NCBI GenBank assembly: GCA_002085465.1
Contig: NBML01000074.1
Coordinates: forward strand, 1 to 18,162
Direction of reading: 5' to 3'
From: Desulfobacteraceae bacterium 4572_89
Lineage (GTDB): Bacteria; Desulfobacterota; Desulfobacteria; Desulfobacterales; Desulfobacteraceae
DNA length: 18,162 nt
The translations under genes were made by a program, and so were the position numbers. Below are positions 1 through 6,710 of the stretch, one piece after another (position 1 is the stretch's first letter; each line of letters opens with the position of its first letter). The notes beneath the pieces were generated by a model. The model did not search any database. It worked only from the letters and a program-made list of their open reading frames with translations, and was not told the DNA's origin.

Positions 1-166
1 TCCAGGCAGTATCCCAGAAATCTTCCAGGTTTTCCACGGACCAGTCCCAGAGTTGTGCATATTCTGAGAAGTCTTTGTTGAATTTTTCATTCACCAGGGT
101 CATAAAGCGATACATATTAGTGGCTTTGATTCTCTCGTCAGATGGCTGCCACAATGGTTTTATCAT
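1..166 (-). CDS. aacS: Acetoacetyl-CoA synthetase, N-terminal fragment (runs off the left edge)
   Basis: The minus strand opens with an ATG at 166-164, followed by 55 codons to the window edge. The peptide begins MIKPLWQPSDERIKATNMYR and continues with a Trp-rich stretch (LWDWSVENLEDFWDTAW). This is the characteristic N-terminal region of AMP-forming acetoacetyl-CoA synthetases, which activate acetoacetate to acetoacetyl-CoA with ATP and CoA in the cytosol. An SD sequence GGAGG at 176-180 sits 9 nt before the ATG and just inside the 14 bp gap after the XRE-cupin stop codon, so the two genes are very likely cotranscribed. Next to an HMG-CoA-lyase-type gene it would re-activate the acetoacetate product for thiolysis. 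Only the N-terminal cap is visible, so the adenylation motifs cannot be checked; a related acyl-CoA synthetase is possible but less likely. Confidence 0.82.
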   Translation of the reverse strand, partial: MIKPLWQPSDERIKATNMYRFMTLVNEKFNKDFSEYAQLWDWSVENLEDFWDTAW

Positions 167-180
167 TATTAATTACCTCC

Positions 181-816
181 TTATTCGTAGAGAACGGCTA
201 GTATGGTTGCTCTTTCAGTTTTAGCCGTGAGATAGTGGGGGGTGGTGGAAAGATAATAGGCCGAGTCCCCGGGTTCAAGGTCATAGGAATCATTGGCAAT
301 TATCAGGTTGGCTGTTCCCTCAAGGACAAAGATAAATTCTTCACCATTGTGCACGGAAATTTCCTTTTCTTCGGTTTTTTCCAACTGCACTATCAGGGCC
401 TCCATGTGCCTGCCCTGTACTTCCGGGGCCAGACTCATATATGAATATACATTTTTTTTGCTGGTTTTGGAGGCAGATCTTGATATTTGTTTTCTTTCAT
501 TTTTCCGGGTAATGGAATATATTTTGGTACCCATTCCTGACACCAGTCTTCCCACTGCCGAATCCAGGGCTTTGGAAAGTTTCATTACCGTGCCCAGCTG
601 GGGCCGATGTTTTCCATTTTCAATGTCTTCCAGACGGGAAACATCAAATCCGGTCAGGCTGGACAGGTCTTCAAGGGATATCCCCTTTTTTTCCCTCAAC
701 TGCTGAATACGGGTTCCAACCTCATCCACATCCCCGGTTTTGCCATCTTCAATATTACCGGTGAGGTCCTCAAAATAATCAACATTGATATGGGGAATTT
801 TTTCTTTCTTTTCCAT
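181..816 (-). CDS. XRE-family transcriptional regulator with C-terminal cupin domain
   Basis: A 211-residue protein. Residues about 35-92 form a Cro/C1-type helix-turn-helix (TRIQQLREKKGISLEDLSSL, then SRLEDIENGKHRPQLGT). Residues about 135-208 form a small-molecule-binding cupin barrel (HNGEEFIFVLEGTANLII, LEPGDSAYYL, PHYLTA). I place the start at the ATG at 816 because AAGGAGA lies at 821-827, six bases upstream. The longer in-frame ATG at 888 would overlap the preceding lyase gene by 35 bp and lacks an equally good SD. Regulators of this architecture commonly sit beside acyl-CoA or amino acid catabolic genes and sense a pathway metabolite through the cupin. Here it lies inside the operon, between the lyase and acetoacetyl-CoA synthetase genes, suggesting local or autogenous control. 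The ligand cannot be read from the sequence. Confidence 0.88.
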   Translation of the reverse strand: MEKKEKIPHINVDYFEDLTGNIEDGKTGDVDEVGTRIQQLREKKGISLEDLSSLTGFDVSRLEDIENGKHRPQLGTVMKLSKALDSAVGRLVSGMGTKIYSITRKNERKQISRSASKTSKKNVYSYMSLAPEVQGRHMEALIVQLEKTEEKEISVHNGEEFIFVLEGTANLIIANDSYDLEPGDSAYYLSTTPHYLTAKTERATILAVLYE

Positions 817-853
817 GGCATCTCCTTGTAATAGATCTTTTGGGTGTATTGAT

Positions 854-1981
854 CTAGGTTTGGGGAAAATTTTGATCTGGTTTTTCACCCAGGTTTTCTT
901 TTAATTTTGCAAGTCCTGGCCTGGCATATTCCATGTGCCCTTCCGTAAGGGTGCGGCCGTTGATCATGGCCTCACTTCTAAGCCTTTTGCCCACGGTTTT
1001 TTCCAGCTGTTTGCCCAGCCAGAGGATCCTGTCAACATCATATCCATGTTCTATACCCATTTCATCAATTTGTACAAGGGTATCTTCCAGGCAGATCAGG
1101 CCCACATAGCGTTCATCATCATAATAATAATCTCCGGTTCCCTTGATGGGTCTGTCATCTATGAAATTGGCCGGCTGTCCCCCAAGTCCCCCAAGTGTTG
1201 CCTCAAAATGACAGATTCCTGCCTGGAGGGCAGCAAGAACAGAAGCGGAAGCTACCCGTTTGGTTTCGTGGAAATGGGCAATGTGGAGGCTGGTATCCGG
1301 TATTTCATCCAGGATCATGGAAAAATATCGGTATACATCGGCTGCGGAGGCTGATCCGTCATGGTCTGCATGTTCAATGTCCGAGGCCCCTATGGAAAGC
1401 CAGTGCTTGGTGAATTCAACGGCATCGGCAAGGTCAGTTGCTCCGCCAATGGGAGATCCCCAGATGGTGGACACGGTGCCGCACATCTTAAGGCCTGCAT
1501 CAGTACATTTTTTAATACAGCGTTCAGCTTCTGCCCAGTAATTGGGCAGGGTGGTGCCGGAATTGGCAAAATGGTGCTGTTCTTCCGTGGATACCATCAT
1601 GAGCAGACGGTCCGGGCCCACACCATTTTTTTTCAGCTCAATGGCACGGTCCACGGAAGGCTCTCTGATTGTTATTGCTGTCAGCACAACATCCTTCATA
1701 TCAATGCCTTTTTTTGCGGCCCTGGAAACAAAATTATCAGATCGTAAATGGGCCAGGAGTTCCTCTGCATCGGAAAACTGGGGCATGCTTCTGGGATTTC
1801 CAAGGTTTGTCACCTCAATATTGCGGCATCCGGCAAATATCAGTTCTTCAAGATAGGTGATCTTGGCCTGGGTTGAAATGAATTTTTCCAGATGCTGGAA
1901 TCCGTCCCTTACAGTAATATCTCCGATGGTTACTTTTTTTGGCATTCTTGGAAAAATTTTCCAATAATCATATTCTGTCAT
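854..1981 (-). CDS. HMG-CoA lyase / pyruvate carboxyltransferase family protein, atypical active site
   Basis: A 375-residue TIM-barrel protein of the HMGL-like family. Family landmarks are the N-terminal TVRDGFQ (Arg25-Asp26 acid/metal region), IEVTNLGNPRSMPQFSDA (about 55-72), and the metal-binding HFH at His236/His238. The family loop GLGGCP reads GLGGQP at 265-270, so the catalytic cysteine of HMG-CoA lyase is glutamine here. The LGDT-type strand reads IEHADHDG. Context argues for cleavage of HMG-CoA to acetoacetate and acetyl-CoA at the end of leucine catabolism, with acetoacetyl-CoA synthetase just downstream. The active-site change leaves open a different aldol-type cleavage or condensation. 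The ATG is preceded by AAGGAG with six-base spacing and follows the carboxyltransferase gene by 35 bp. Fold confidence is high; the specific reaction is uncertain. Confidence 0.8.
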   Translation of the reverse strand: MTEYDYWKIFPRMPKKVTIGDITVRDGFQHLEKFISTQAKITYLEELIFAGCRNIEVTNLGNPRSMPQFSDAEELLAHLRSDNFVSRAAKKGIDMKDVVLTAITIREPSVDRAIELKKNGVGPDRLLMMVSTEEQHHFANSGTTLPNYWAEAERCIKKCTDAGLKMCGTVSTIWGSPIGGATDLADAVEFTKHWLSIGASDIEHADHDGSASAADVYRYFSMILDEIPDTSLHIAHFHETKRVASASVLAALQAGICHFEATLGGLGGQPANFIDDRPIKGTGDYYYDDERYVGLICLEDTLVQIDEMGIEHGYDVDRILWLGKQLEKTVGKRLRSEAMINGRTLTEGHMEYARPGLAKLKENLGEKPDQNFPQT

Positions 1982-2016
1982 TGTTCACTCCTTACTATCA
2001 TTACCATACAAAAAAA

Positions 2017-3606
2017 TTAAAATCTAAAATTACCAAAGGTGGGGTCTTTAATAGGTTTGATCAGGCTGACCTCAAAGGCCATGGAAAGCCAGTCCCTGAT
2101 TTCGCTGAATTTAAGGACCCTGTCGTTGAAAAGTCTTGATGCACAGAAAAAGGGATGGGCTTCCCCATCATATTTATCAATCATTTTCTGCTGGAATGCG
2201 GCAATTTCTTCAGGGGTCATGGGGTTGTTCTGGGCATTGCGTTTGGCCTGTTCAATGTGAAGAAGGACACCGCCGGCACTTTTCCCGCTCATGACCGAGG
2301 TTCTTGCCCTCATGGTGGAAAAAAGGAAATGGGGTTTATAGGCCCGGCCGCACATGCCGTAGTTGGCAGCCCCGTTGTCAGGTCCTATTACCAGTTGAAC
2401 CTTTGGTACCTGGGCACAGGAAACAGCCCTTACCATATCAGCTCCGAATTTGCCAATGCCTGAGTGTTCCGATTCCGATCCCACCATATATCCAGGGGAG
2501 CTCTGGATAAAGAGCAGAGGTATTTTTTCATAGGAACATCTCACCACCCATTCAGCAACCTTTTTGGCAGCTTCATGGAAGATGATGCCTGCCCCGTTGG
2601 AGCAGATCACTCCCACGGGAAGCCCCTTGATTCTGATTTTGCCGGTGAGGATATTGGTGCCCCTGCCCGGGGCAAAGTTTTTCTTGGCCTCAATAAACTC
2701 TGACCCGTCGGCAATGGACTGGATTACTTTGAGCCCATTTATTCCCTTGTGGGGGGAAGTGGGCAATACTTCATAGAAGGATTCCTCGGAAACCTCTGGT
2801 TTCTGTTCCGGATACCGGTGCAGGTTGAGATCCTGGGGCCGGGTCAATGAAAGCAGTTCCCTTACCCTGCCAATGGCCTGGGTCTGATCTGTGCAAAGAT
2901 GGTCTGCACCTCCTGACACCTGGGTGTGGACCTTGGCGCCTCCAAGATCTTCTGCTGAAATTTCTTCACCTGTGGCCATCTTTACCAGGGGTGGTCCCCC
3001 AAGAAAAGAAAAGGACTGCTTATCTATCATAATGGATTCACAGGCCATGAAAACAATATAGGCACCACCGGCTGTGTTGCCACCGGTGCTCAGGGTGACC
3101 TGGCGAAGCCCTTTTGAGGACATTCTTGCCATGTTGTAGAATATGGAACCAAAATGCTGGTCATCGGGGAATACATCTGCCTGCATGGGCAGGAAAACCC
3201 CGCCTGAGTCGGCAATATAAACGCAGTTAAGACCACATTTTTCAGCAATGGCCTGGGCCCGCATATGCTTTTTAAGGGTGATGGGGAAATAGGTCCCGGC
3301 TTTCACCCGGCTGTCATTGGCCATGATCATGGTCCAATTACCATGGATTTTACCGATTCCTGTGACAATTCCGGCACAGGGTACGTCTTCCACCCCTGGA
3401 TATCCCATGCCAAATCCAGCCAGCATGGAAAGTTCATAAAATTGGGTGTCAGGGTCAATAAGATCTGTGATCAATTCCCTGACCGGACGTTTGTTCCGTT
3501 TGGCCAGGTTGTCTACGGCTTTTTGGCCTCCGGGCCAGATGGCCTCCTGCTGCCGGTCCGTAAGTTCTTTTTCCTGGTTTTCCCAGAATGTTTTGGCTTC
3601 AGTCAT
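2017..3606 (-). CDS. Acyl-CoA carboxylase carboxyltransferase (beta) subunit, methylcrotonyl-CoA carboxylase type
   Basis: A 529-residue protein, near the usual length of about 535 for methylcrotonyl-CoA carboxylase beta subunits. The N-terminal crotonase-like half has DVPCAGIVTGIGKIHGNW, YFPITLKKHMRAQAIAEK, GGVFLPMQADVFPD and SFLGGPPLVKMATGEEIS. The C-terminal half has the oxyanion-type region around ICSNGAGIIFHEAA and PDNGAANYGMCGRAYKP, and ends in FGNFRF, close to the family C-terminus. It transfers carboxyl from carboxybiotin to 3-methylcrotonyl-CoA or a related enoyl-CoA. Glutaconyl-CoA decarboxylase alpha and geranyl-CoA carboxylase are homologous alternatives, but the hydratase/lyase/acetoacetyl-CoA synthetase context favours methylcrotonyl-CoA. 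The biotin-carboxylase/biotin-carrier partner is not in this window. The start lies 8 bp after the crotonase stop, and GGGAG within the crotonase 3' end serves as SD with a rather long 12-base spacing. Confidence 0.87.
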   Translation of the reverse strand: MTEAKTFWENQEKELTDRQQEAIWPGGQKAVDNLAKRNKRPVRELITDLIDPDTQFYELSMLAGFGMGYPGVEDVPCAGIVTGIGKIHGNWTMIMANDSRVKAGTYFPITLKKHMRAQAIAEKCGLNCVYIADSGGVFLPMQADVFPDDQHFGSIFYNMARMSSKGLRQVTLSTGGNTAGGAYIVFMACESIMIDKQSFSFLGGPPLVKMATGEEISAEDLGGAKVHTQVSGGADHLCTDQTQAIGRVRELLSLTRPQDLNLHRYPEQKPEVSEESFYEVLPTSPHKGINGLKVIQSIADGSEFIEAKKNFAPGRGTNILTGKIRIKGLPVGVICSNGAGIIFHEAAKKVAEWVVRCSYEKIPLLFIQSSPGYMVGSESEHSGIGKFGADMVRAVSCAQVPKVQLVIGPDNGAANYGMCGRAYKPHFLFSTMRARTSVMSGKSAGGVLLHIEQAKRNAQNNPMTPEEIAAFQQKMIDKYDGEAHPFFCASRLFNDRVLKFSEIRDWLSMAFEVSLIKPIKDPTFGNFRF

Positions 3607-3614
3607 GGATTATT

Positions 3615-4325
3615 TTATCTCCCTTTATATAAAGGTTTTCTTTTTTCTCTAAATGCTGTCAGACCTTCGATGCGGTCTTCCGTTGGAATGGTCACTCTAT
3701 AGGCATTGGATTCAATGGCAAGGCCCGTGGCAAGATCGGTTTCAATGCCCTTGTCAATGGCGTATTTGGCCATTTCCACTGCAATGGGTCCGGTCTGGGC
3801 AATCATGGCTGCCATTTCCATGGAGGCATCCAACAGGTTTTCAGGTGTTGTGACCTGGTTGACAAGGCCAATGTTCAGAGCTTCCTCTGCATTTACTCTG
3901 CGGCCTGTAAAAATCAGCTCCTTGGCCTTTGCTACTCCAATTATCCTGGGCAGTCGCTGGGTTCCGCCGCCTCCGGGGATGATTGCAAGCCTGGCTTCGG
4001 TCAGTCCCATGGAGGCCGTGTCTGAGGCAATCCGGATATCCGATGCCAGAGCTACTTCGGTTCCCCCTCCCAGGGCGATTCCGTTTACAGCAGAAATAAC
4101 CGGTATGGGAAGGTTCTGGATGGAGGTTAAAAGGTTGCGGATTGTCAGGATGAATTTTTTTACCTCTTCCTGGGTCAGACTGGCCCTTTCCTTTAAATCT
4201 GCACCTGCGCAGAATGATTTTTCTCCGGCACCTGTGATGATGACGCACCTGATGTCTGTCCTGTATTGGAGAACCTCGATCTGGTCCCTGAGTGCATACA
4301 AAAGGTCGAAATTCAGGCAGTTCAC
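3615..4325 (-). CDS. Enoyl-CoA hydratase, 3-methylglutaconyl-CoA hydratase (AUH/LiuC)-like, N-terminally truncated
   Basis: A crotonase-fold protein. The open frame from a GTG at 4325 gives 236 residues against the usual 258-262, and about 20-25 N-terminal residues (first strand, N-x-P-x-x-x-N region) are absent. Catalytic features remain: oxyanion-hole FCAGADLKE, ALGGGTEVALASD with Glu90, and GLTEARLAIIPGGGGTQRL with Glu110. The C-terminus (TIPTEDRIEGLTAFREKR, then KPLYKGR) closely resembles AUH-type methylglutaconyl-CoA hydratases, which convert 3-methylglutaconyl-CoA to HMG-CoA. There is no credible SD before the GTG. Upstream in the same frame the DNA encodes residues unlike crotonases and immediately abuts the end of the acyl-CoA dehydrogenase in another frame. 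I infer that the true 5' end was lost in a deletion, real or technical. The family call is firm; functionality is doubtful as written. Confidence 0.83.
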   Translation of the reverse strand: MNCLNFDLLYALRDQIEVLQYRTDIRCVIITGAGEKSFCAGADLKERASLTQEEVKKFILTIRNLLTSIQNLPIPVISAVNGIALGGGTEVALASDIRIASDTASMGLTEARLAIIPGGGGTQRLPRIIGVAKAKELIFTGRRVNAEEALNIGLVNQVTTPENLLDASMEMAAMIAQTGPIAVEMAKYAIDKGIETDLATGLAIESNAYRVTIPTEDRIEGLTAFREKRKPLYKGR

Positions 4326-5442
4326 TCTGGACTTCAGATGTACCTTCCCCTATTTCAAGGAGTTTCTGGTCTCTGTAGAATCGTTCCACATTGTATTCCT
4401 TCATCAGGCCGTATCCCCCGTGGATCTGTACTGCATGGTCCACAACCCTGCTCATTACCTCGGAGCAGTAGAGTTTTCCCATGGCAGCTTCTTTTTCAAA
4501 GGGCCTGTGGTTGCTCTTGAGCCAGCAGGCTTTATAAAGAAGGTTCCTGGCACATTCTATTTCCATGGCAGAATCAGCCAGCTTAAATGCAATGGCCTGG
4601 AATTTGGAAATGGGCTGGCCAAACTGCTCTCTTTCCTTGGCATATTTCAGGGCCAGATCATAGGCGCCCTGGGCTCCGCCAAGGCCCATGGACCCGATGG
4701 AAAGACGTCCCCCGTCCAGGGTGGACAGCATCTGGTGGAAACCATCCCCTTTTTTGCCCAGAATATTTTCCCTGGGGACCCTTACATCGTCAAAATATAA
4801 CTCTGCTGTATTGGAGGACCTCCACATTAATTTTTTGTGCATGGCAATGGCCTTGAATCCGGGAGTGCCTGCTTCAACCAGGATACAGGAGTATTCAGGT
4901 TTGCCATTGTCCCGGGTACCGGTAATGGCCTGGACTGTTACTCCCATGGTTAAATCACAGGCTGCATTGGTAATAAATATTTTGGAACCATTGATCACCC
5001 ACTCATTACCGTCCAGGACAGCCGTGGTTTTACTGCCACCTGCATCGGATCCTGCAGTAGGTTCGGTAAGTCCAAATCCCCAGAGACCTTCTCCTGCGCA
5101 AAGTTTTGGCAGGTATTTCTGTTTTTGCTCCTCTGTACCAAAATAATAGATCGGGCCGATACCAAGGGAGTTGCCCGCTGCAATGGTTGCAGCCTGGGAC
5201 CCGTCAATCCTTGCGATTTCTTCAACGGCTATGATATAGGATATATAATCCATTGCCTGGCCTTCATACTCTTCTGACACAAACATGCCGAAAAGACCGA
5301 TTTCTCCCATTTTGCGGGTCAGCTCCACTGAAAATTCTTCTTTTTCATCAAGCTCTCCAGCAATGGGGGCAACCTCTTTCTGGGCAAACTTTCTGACTTC
5401 CTTACGGATCATTTCCTGCTCTTTGGTAAGGTCAAAATCCAC
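3841..5442 (-). CDS. Acyl-CoA dehydrogenase (short-chain type); authentic part 4327-5442, aberrant read-through tail beyond
   Basis: The first 372 codons encode a near-complete FAD-dependent acyl-CoA dehydrogenase: N-terminal helices, GLWGFGLTEPTAGSDAG in the beta domain, KKLMWRSSNTAELYFDDVRVP, and a C-terminal helical domain with KEREQFGQPISKFQA, IHGGYG and EIGEGTSEVQ. The Glu of GEGTSE is the catalytic base position of short/medium-chain enzymes. Isovaleryl-CoA dehydrogenases carry theirs elsewhere, and the matching site here (LDGGRLS) has no Glu. Butyryl-, isobutyryl- or 2-methylbutyryl-CoA are therefore as plausible as isovaleryl-CoA. Just after EVQ, about ten residues before the usual end, the frame runs out of phase into the hydratase gene and adds about 160 unrelated residues. 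The start is GTG at 5442 with AAGGAGG six bases upstream. It is the first gene of the minus-strand operon; electrons would pass to an electron-transfer flavoprotein not seen here. Confidence 0.85.
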   Translation of the reverse strand: MDFDLTKEQEMIRKEVRKFAQKEVAPIAGELDEKEEFSVELTRKMGEIGLFGMFVSEEYEGQAMDYISYIIAVEEIARIDGSQAATIAAGNSLGIGPIYYFGTEEQKQKYLPKLCAGEGLWGFGLTEPTAGSDAGGSKTTAVLDGNEWVINGSKIFITNAACDLTMGVTVQAITGTRDNGKPEYSCILVEAGTPGFKAIAMHKKLMWRSSNTAELYFDDVRVPRENILGKKGDGFHQMLSTLDGGRLSIGSMGLGGAQGAYDLALKYAKEREQFGQPISKFQAIAFKLADSAMEIECARNLLYKACWLKSNHRPFEKEAAMGKLYCSEVMSRVVDHAVQIHGGYGLMKEYNVERFYRDQKLLEIGEGTSEVQSELPEFRPFVCTQGPDRGSPIQDRHQVRHHHRCRRKIILRRCRFKGKGQSDPGRGKKIHPDNPQPFNLHPEPSHTGYFCCKRNRPGRGNRSSSGIGYPDCLRHGLHGTDRSQACNHPRRRRNPATAQDNWSSKGQGADFYRPQSKCRGSSEHWPCQPGHNT

Positions 5443-5522
5443 CCTGCGCCTCCTTCGTATTTATTGGTTAACTATTATTTATACATGTATTGTTTCAACC
5501 AGGTGCTCGCAAATATAAAAAC

Positions 5523-5540
5523 TGATCGAGCGCTCAGTCT
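5523..5540. promoter_or_regulatory. TetR-type operator in front of the acyl-CoA dehydrogenase operon
   Basis: TGATCGAGCGCTCAGTCT, centred on the perfect 8 bp palindrome GAGCGCTC at 5528-5535. Its reverse complement AGACTGAGCGCTCGATCA matches the site at 6651-6668 at 16 of 18 positions; the core was noticed nowhere else in the window. It lies a few bases downstream of the predicted minus-strand -10, in the transcription start/initial transcribed region, where a bound repressor would block initiation. Palindromes of this size are typical for TetR-family repressors, and a tetR gene lies 1.2 kb away. Confidence 0.75.
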
Positions 5541-5551
5541 ATTTTTAAGAT

Positions 5552-5579
5552 ACTATATTTAAAGGAATTAATTTGTCAA
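5552..5579 (-). promoter_or_regulatory. Sigma-70-type promoter of the minus-strand acyl-CoA degradation operon
   Basis: On the minus strand, TTGACA (5579-5574) and TATAGT (5557-5552) are separated by 16 bp. The predicted start near 5545 gives a leader of about 100 nt to the GTG of the dehydrogenase. The TetR-type operator at 5523-5540 immediately follows, consistent with repression. The match to consensus is good, but the start site is inferred. Confidence 0.65.
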
Positions 5580-5831
5580 ACAATTTTTCTCCAATACATC
5601 AGAAAAATTTTTTCAGGCATAAAAATTGAAATAATTGAAATAATCGAAATATATATTGAAACATATAATAGAGAGAATAAAGGACCGGATGAAAAAATTG
5701 TTTTTAATCACCCCGGGAAAGATGTATACTATTATAAACCCAGGACGTCCTGCCTGAAAGCTCTAAAGATCAATGGGGAGGGTGTCAATCCATCAGGACC
5801 CGGTCGATATCCGGGTTGGAAAGGAGGCGTT

Positions 5832-6254
5832 ATGAAGTTTGAAAAAATATTAAATCCTGTTGACGGATCAGAGCATTCTGTTCATGCAACAAGGTCTGCC
5901 ATTGAGCTTGCAAGACAATTTAAATCTTTGATTATCCTTTTGCACTGCCACAGCCGGTTTCCTGTTGTTTTGTCCGAGCCCTATTTCCAGCAGGCAATAA
6001 ATGAAATAATGAAATCATCCGAGGAGTTGGTAAAACCATTTGAATCAATGCTGGAAGAAAGTGGTGTGAAATATGAGATCAGGATATTGGAAGGGCTTCC
6101 GGGAACTACCATTGCCAATGTTGCTAAAATTGAAAAACTTGATTTGATTGTTATGGGATCACGGGGGGTCACAAATTTTGAAGGATTGTTTCTGGGCAGT
6201 GTTGCCCACCAGGTGCTTCATAAATCCACCTGTCCCGTGTTTATCGCCAAATAG
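5832..6254 (+). CDS. Universal stress protein (UspA family), single domain
   Basis: A 140-residue protein of typical single-domain Usp length. It starts MKFEKILNPVDGSEHS (strand 1 with the nucleotide-proximal Asp) and ends with the ATP-binding signature GSRGVTNFEGLFLGSVAHQV, i.e. G-2x-G-9x-G-S, then TCPVFIAK. This motif points to the ATP-binding subgroup of cytosolic Usp proteins, usually linked to starvation, redox or energy stress. AAGGAGG lies four bases upstream of the ATG. It stands alone between the two catabolic clusters, transcribed away from the dehydrogenase operon, with an inverted repeat downstream that may end its transcript. No partner is identifiable from sequence; a second, fused Usp gene lies at 15764-16666. 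Confidence 0.92.
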   Translation: MKFEKILNPVDGSEHSVHATRSAIELARQFKSLIILLHCHSRFPVVLSEPYFQQAINEIMKSSEELVKPFESMLEESGVKYEIRILEGLPGTTIANVAKIEKLDLIVMGSRGVTNFEGLFLGSVAHQVLHKSTCPVFIAK

Positions 6255-6313
6255 AGTGTTCCATGGGCGGCACCCATAATAATTGTTACAACAAAAAAGG
6301 AAGTATTTGCATA

Positions 6314-6370
6314 TTGAGTTGTGAGTTATGAGAAAAAATTGCAGTTTTAATCTCAATACTCACAACTCAA
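6314..6370. repeat. Long imperfect inverted repeat (20 bp arms) downstream of usp; possible terminator or repeat element
   Basis: The left arm TTGAGTTGTGAGTTATGAGA (6314-6333) pairs with the right arm TCTCAATACTCACAACTCAA (6351-6370). 18 of 20 positions are complementary, around a 17-base A/T-rich loop. The arm has an internal GAGTT direct repetition. A T-run (6383-6388) begins about 12 bases after the stem. This is farther than in a classic intrinsic terminator, so it could be a leaky terminator for usp or a copy of a dispersed palindromic element. Confidence 0.6.
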
Positions 6371-6650
6371 ATCTCATTATAGTTTTTTATATAAAATAGT
6401 CACAATGATTTTTACCAGGCTAAGTATCCAGAGAAAGCTGCGAAAGAAAAGGTCAAACTAGTCCAGGGGCTTTGTCAGTGTCCCGTTGACAAGCCATTTT
6501 ATTTTTTAAAATATGAGGGGAAAAAGGGGGCAAGCCCCAGTGTAAGGCAGAAGGGTTTGTATCATTCCTCCCTATTTTTGTCCATTACAGTGTAAAATCA
6601 TGCCCAAGAGATTGTCCTTGACAACAAAATAAATACATGAAAAAAATATA

Positions 6651-6668
6651 TGACTGAGCGCTCGTTCA
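6651..6668. promoter_or_regulatory. TetR-type operator upstream of the tetR gene
   Basis: TGACTGAGCGCTCGTTCA with the perfect core GAGCGCTC at 6656-6663, ending 42 bp before the TTG start of the TetR gene. It shares the sequence GACTGAGCGCTCG-TCA with the operator in front of the dehydrogenase operon on the opposite strand. A TTGACA at 6618-6623 upstream is a candidate -35, but I see no well-spaced -10. The position implies autoregulation. Confidence 0.75.
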
Positions 6669-6710
6669 AGAGCTTGGGTTAAACTTAAGTTAGGCAGTAA
6701 AGGAGCGAAT

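Larger units (their letters stand above)
5443..5831. other. Divergent intergenic region between the minus-strand operon and the plus-strand usp gene
   Basis: This 389 bp AT-rich spacer contains a strong minus-strand promoter with a TetR-type operator (listed separately), a 9 bp tandem repeat ATTGAAATA in three copies at 5625-5651 (one copy with a single change), a TATAAT at 5664-5669 on the plus strand without a well-spaced -35, a perfect 12 bp palindrome CAGGACGTCCTG at 5741-5752, and a 6 bp stem ACCCGG/CCGGGT (5798-5803 and 5811-5816) just before the usp SD. A 22-codon open frame from an ATG near 5688 was considered but not called. If TATAAT is the -10 of usp, the leader would be about 155 nt long. 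Confidence 0.6.
6255..6710. other. Intergenic region between usp and tetR with inverted repeats and a second TetR-type operator
   Basis: About 456 bp without a convincing gene. It contains a long imperfect inverted repeat (6314-6370, listed separately), a 6 bp stem TTGTCA/TGACAA at 6472-6492 followed by a T-rich stretch, a small GGGG/CCCC stem near 6527-6538, two TTGACA hexamers (6486-6491 and 6618-6623) that could be -35 boxes, and the operator at 6651-6668. One stop-to-stop frame across 6410-6590 has no start codon, no SD and no recognisable protein similarity, so it is not called. Confidence 0.6.

Noticed and set aside
817..888. Longer start for the XRE-cupin gene
   Set aside because: It would overlap the lyase gene, while a strong SD precedes the internal ATG at 816.
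3706..4800. 364-codon open frame on the plus strand opposite the hydratase and dehydrogenase
   Set aside because: It mirrors codon bias of the real minus-strand genes, crosses the lesion at 4326, has no recognisable family motif, and no SD fits.
5688..5756. Possible 22-codon leader peptide from an ATG with AAAGGA upstream
   Set aside because: It has no run of regulatory codons, no terminator/antiterminator pair, and the SD is weak and close; not enough to call.
6410..6590. Stop-to-stop frame of about 58 codons between usp and tetR
   Set aside because: No start codon, SD or recognisable similarity; composition looks intergenic.
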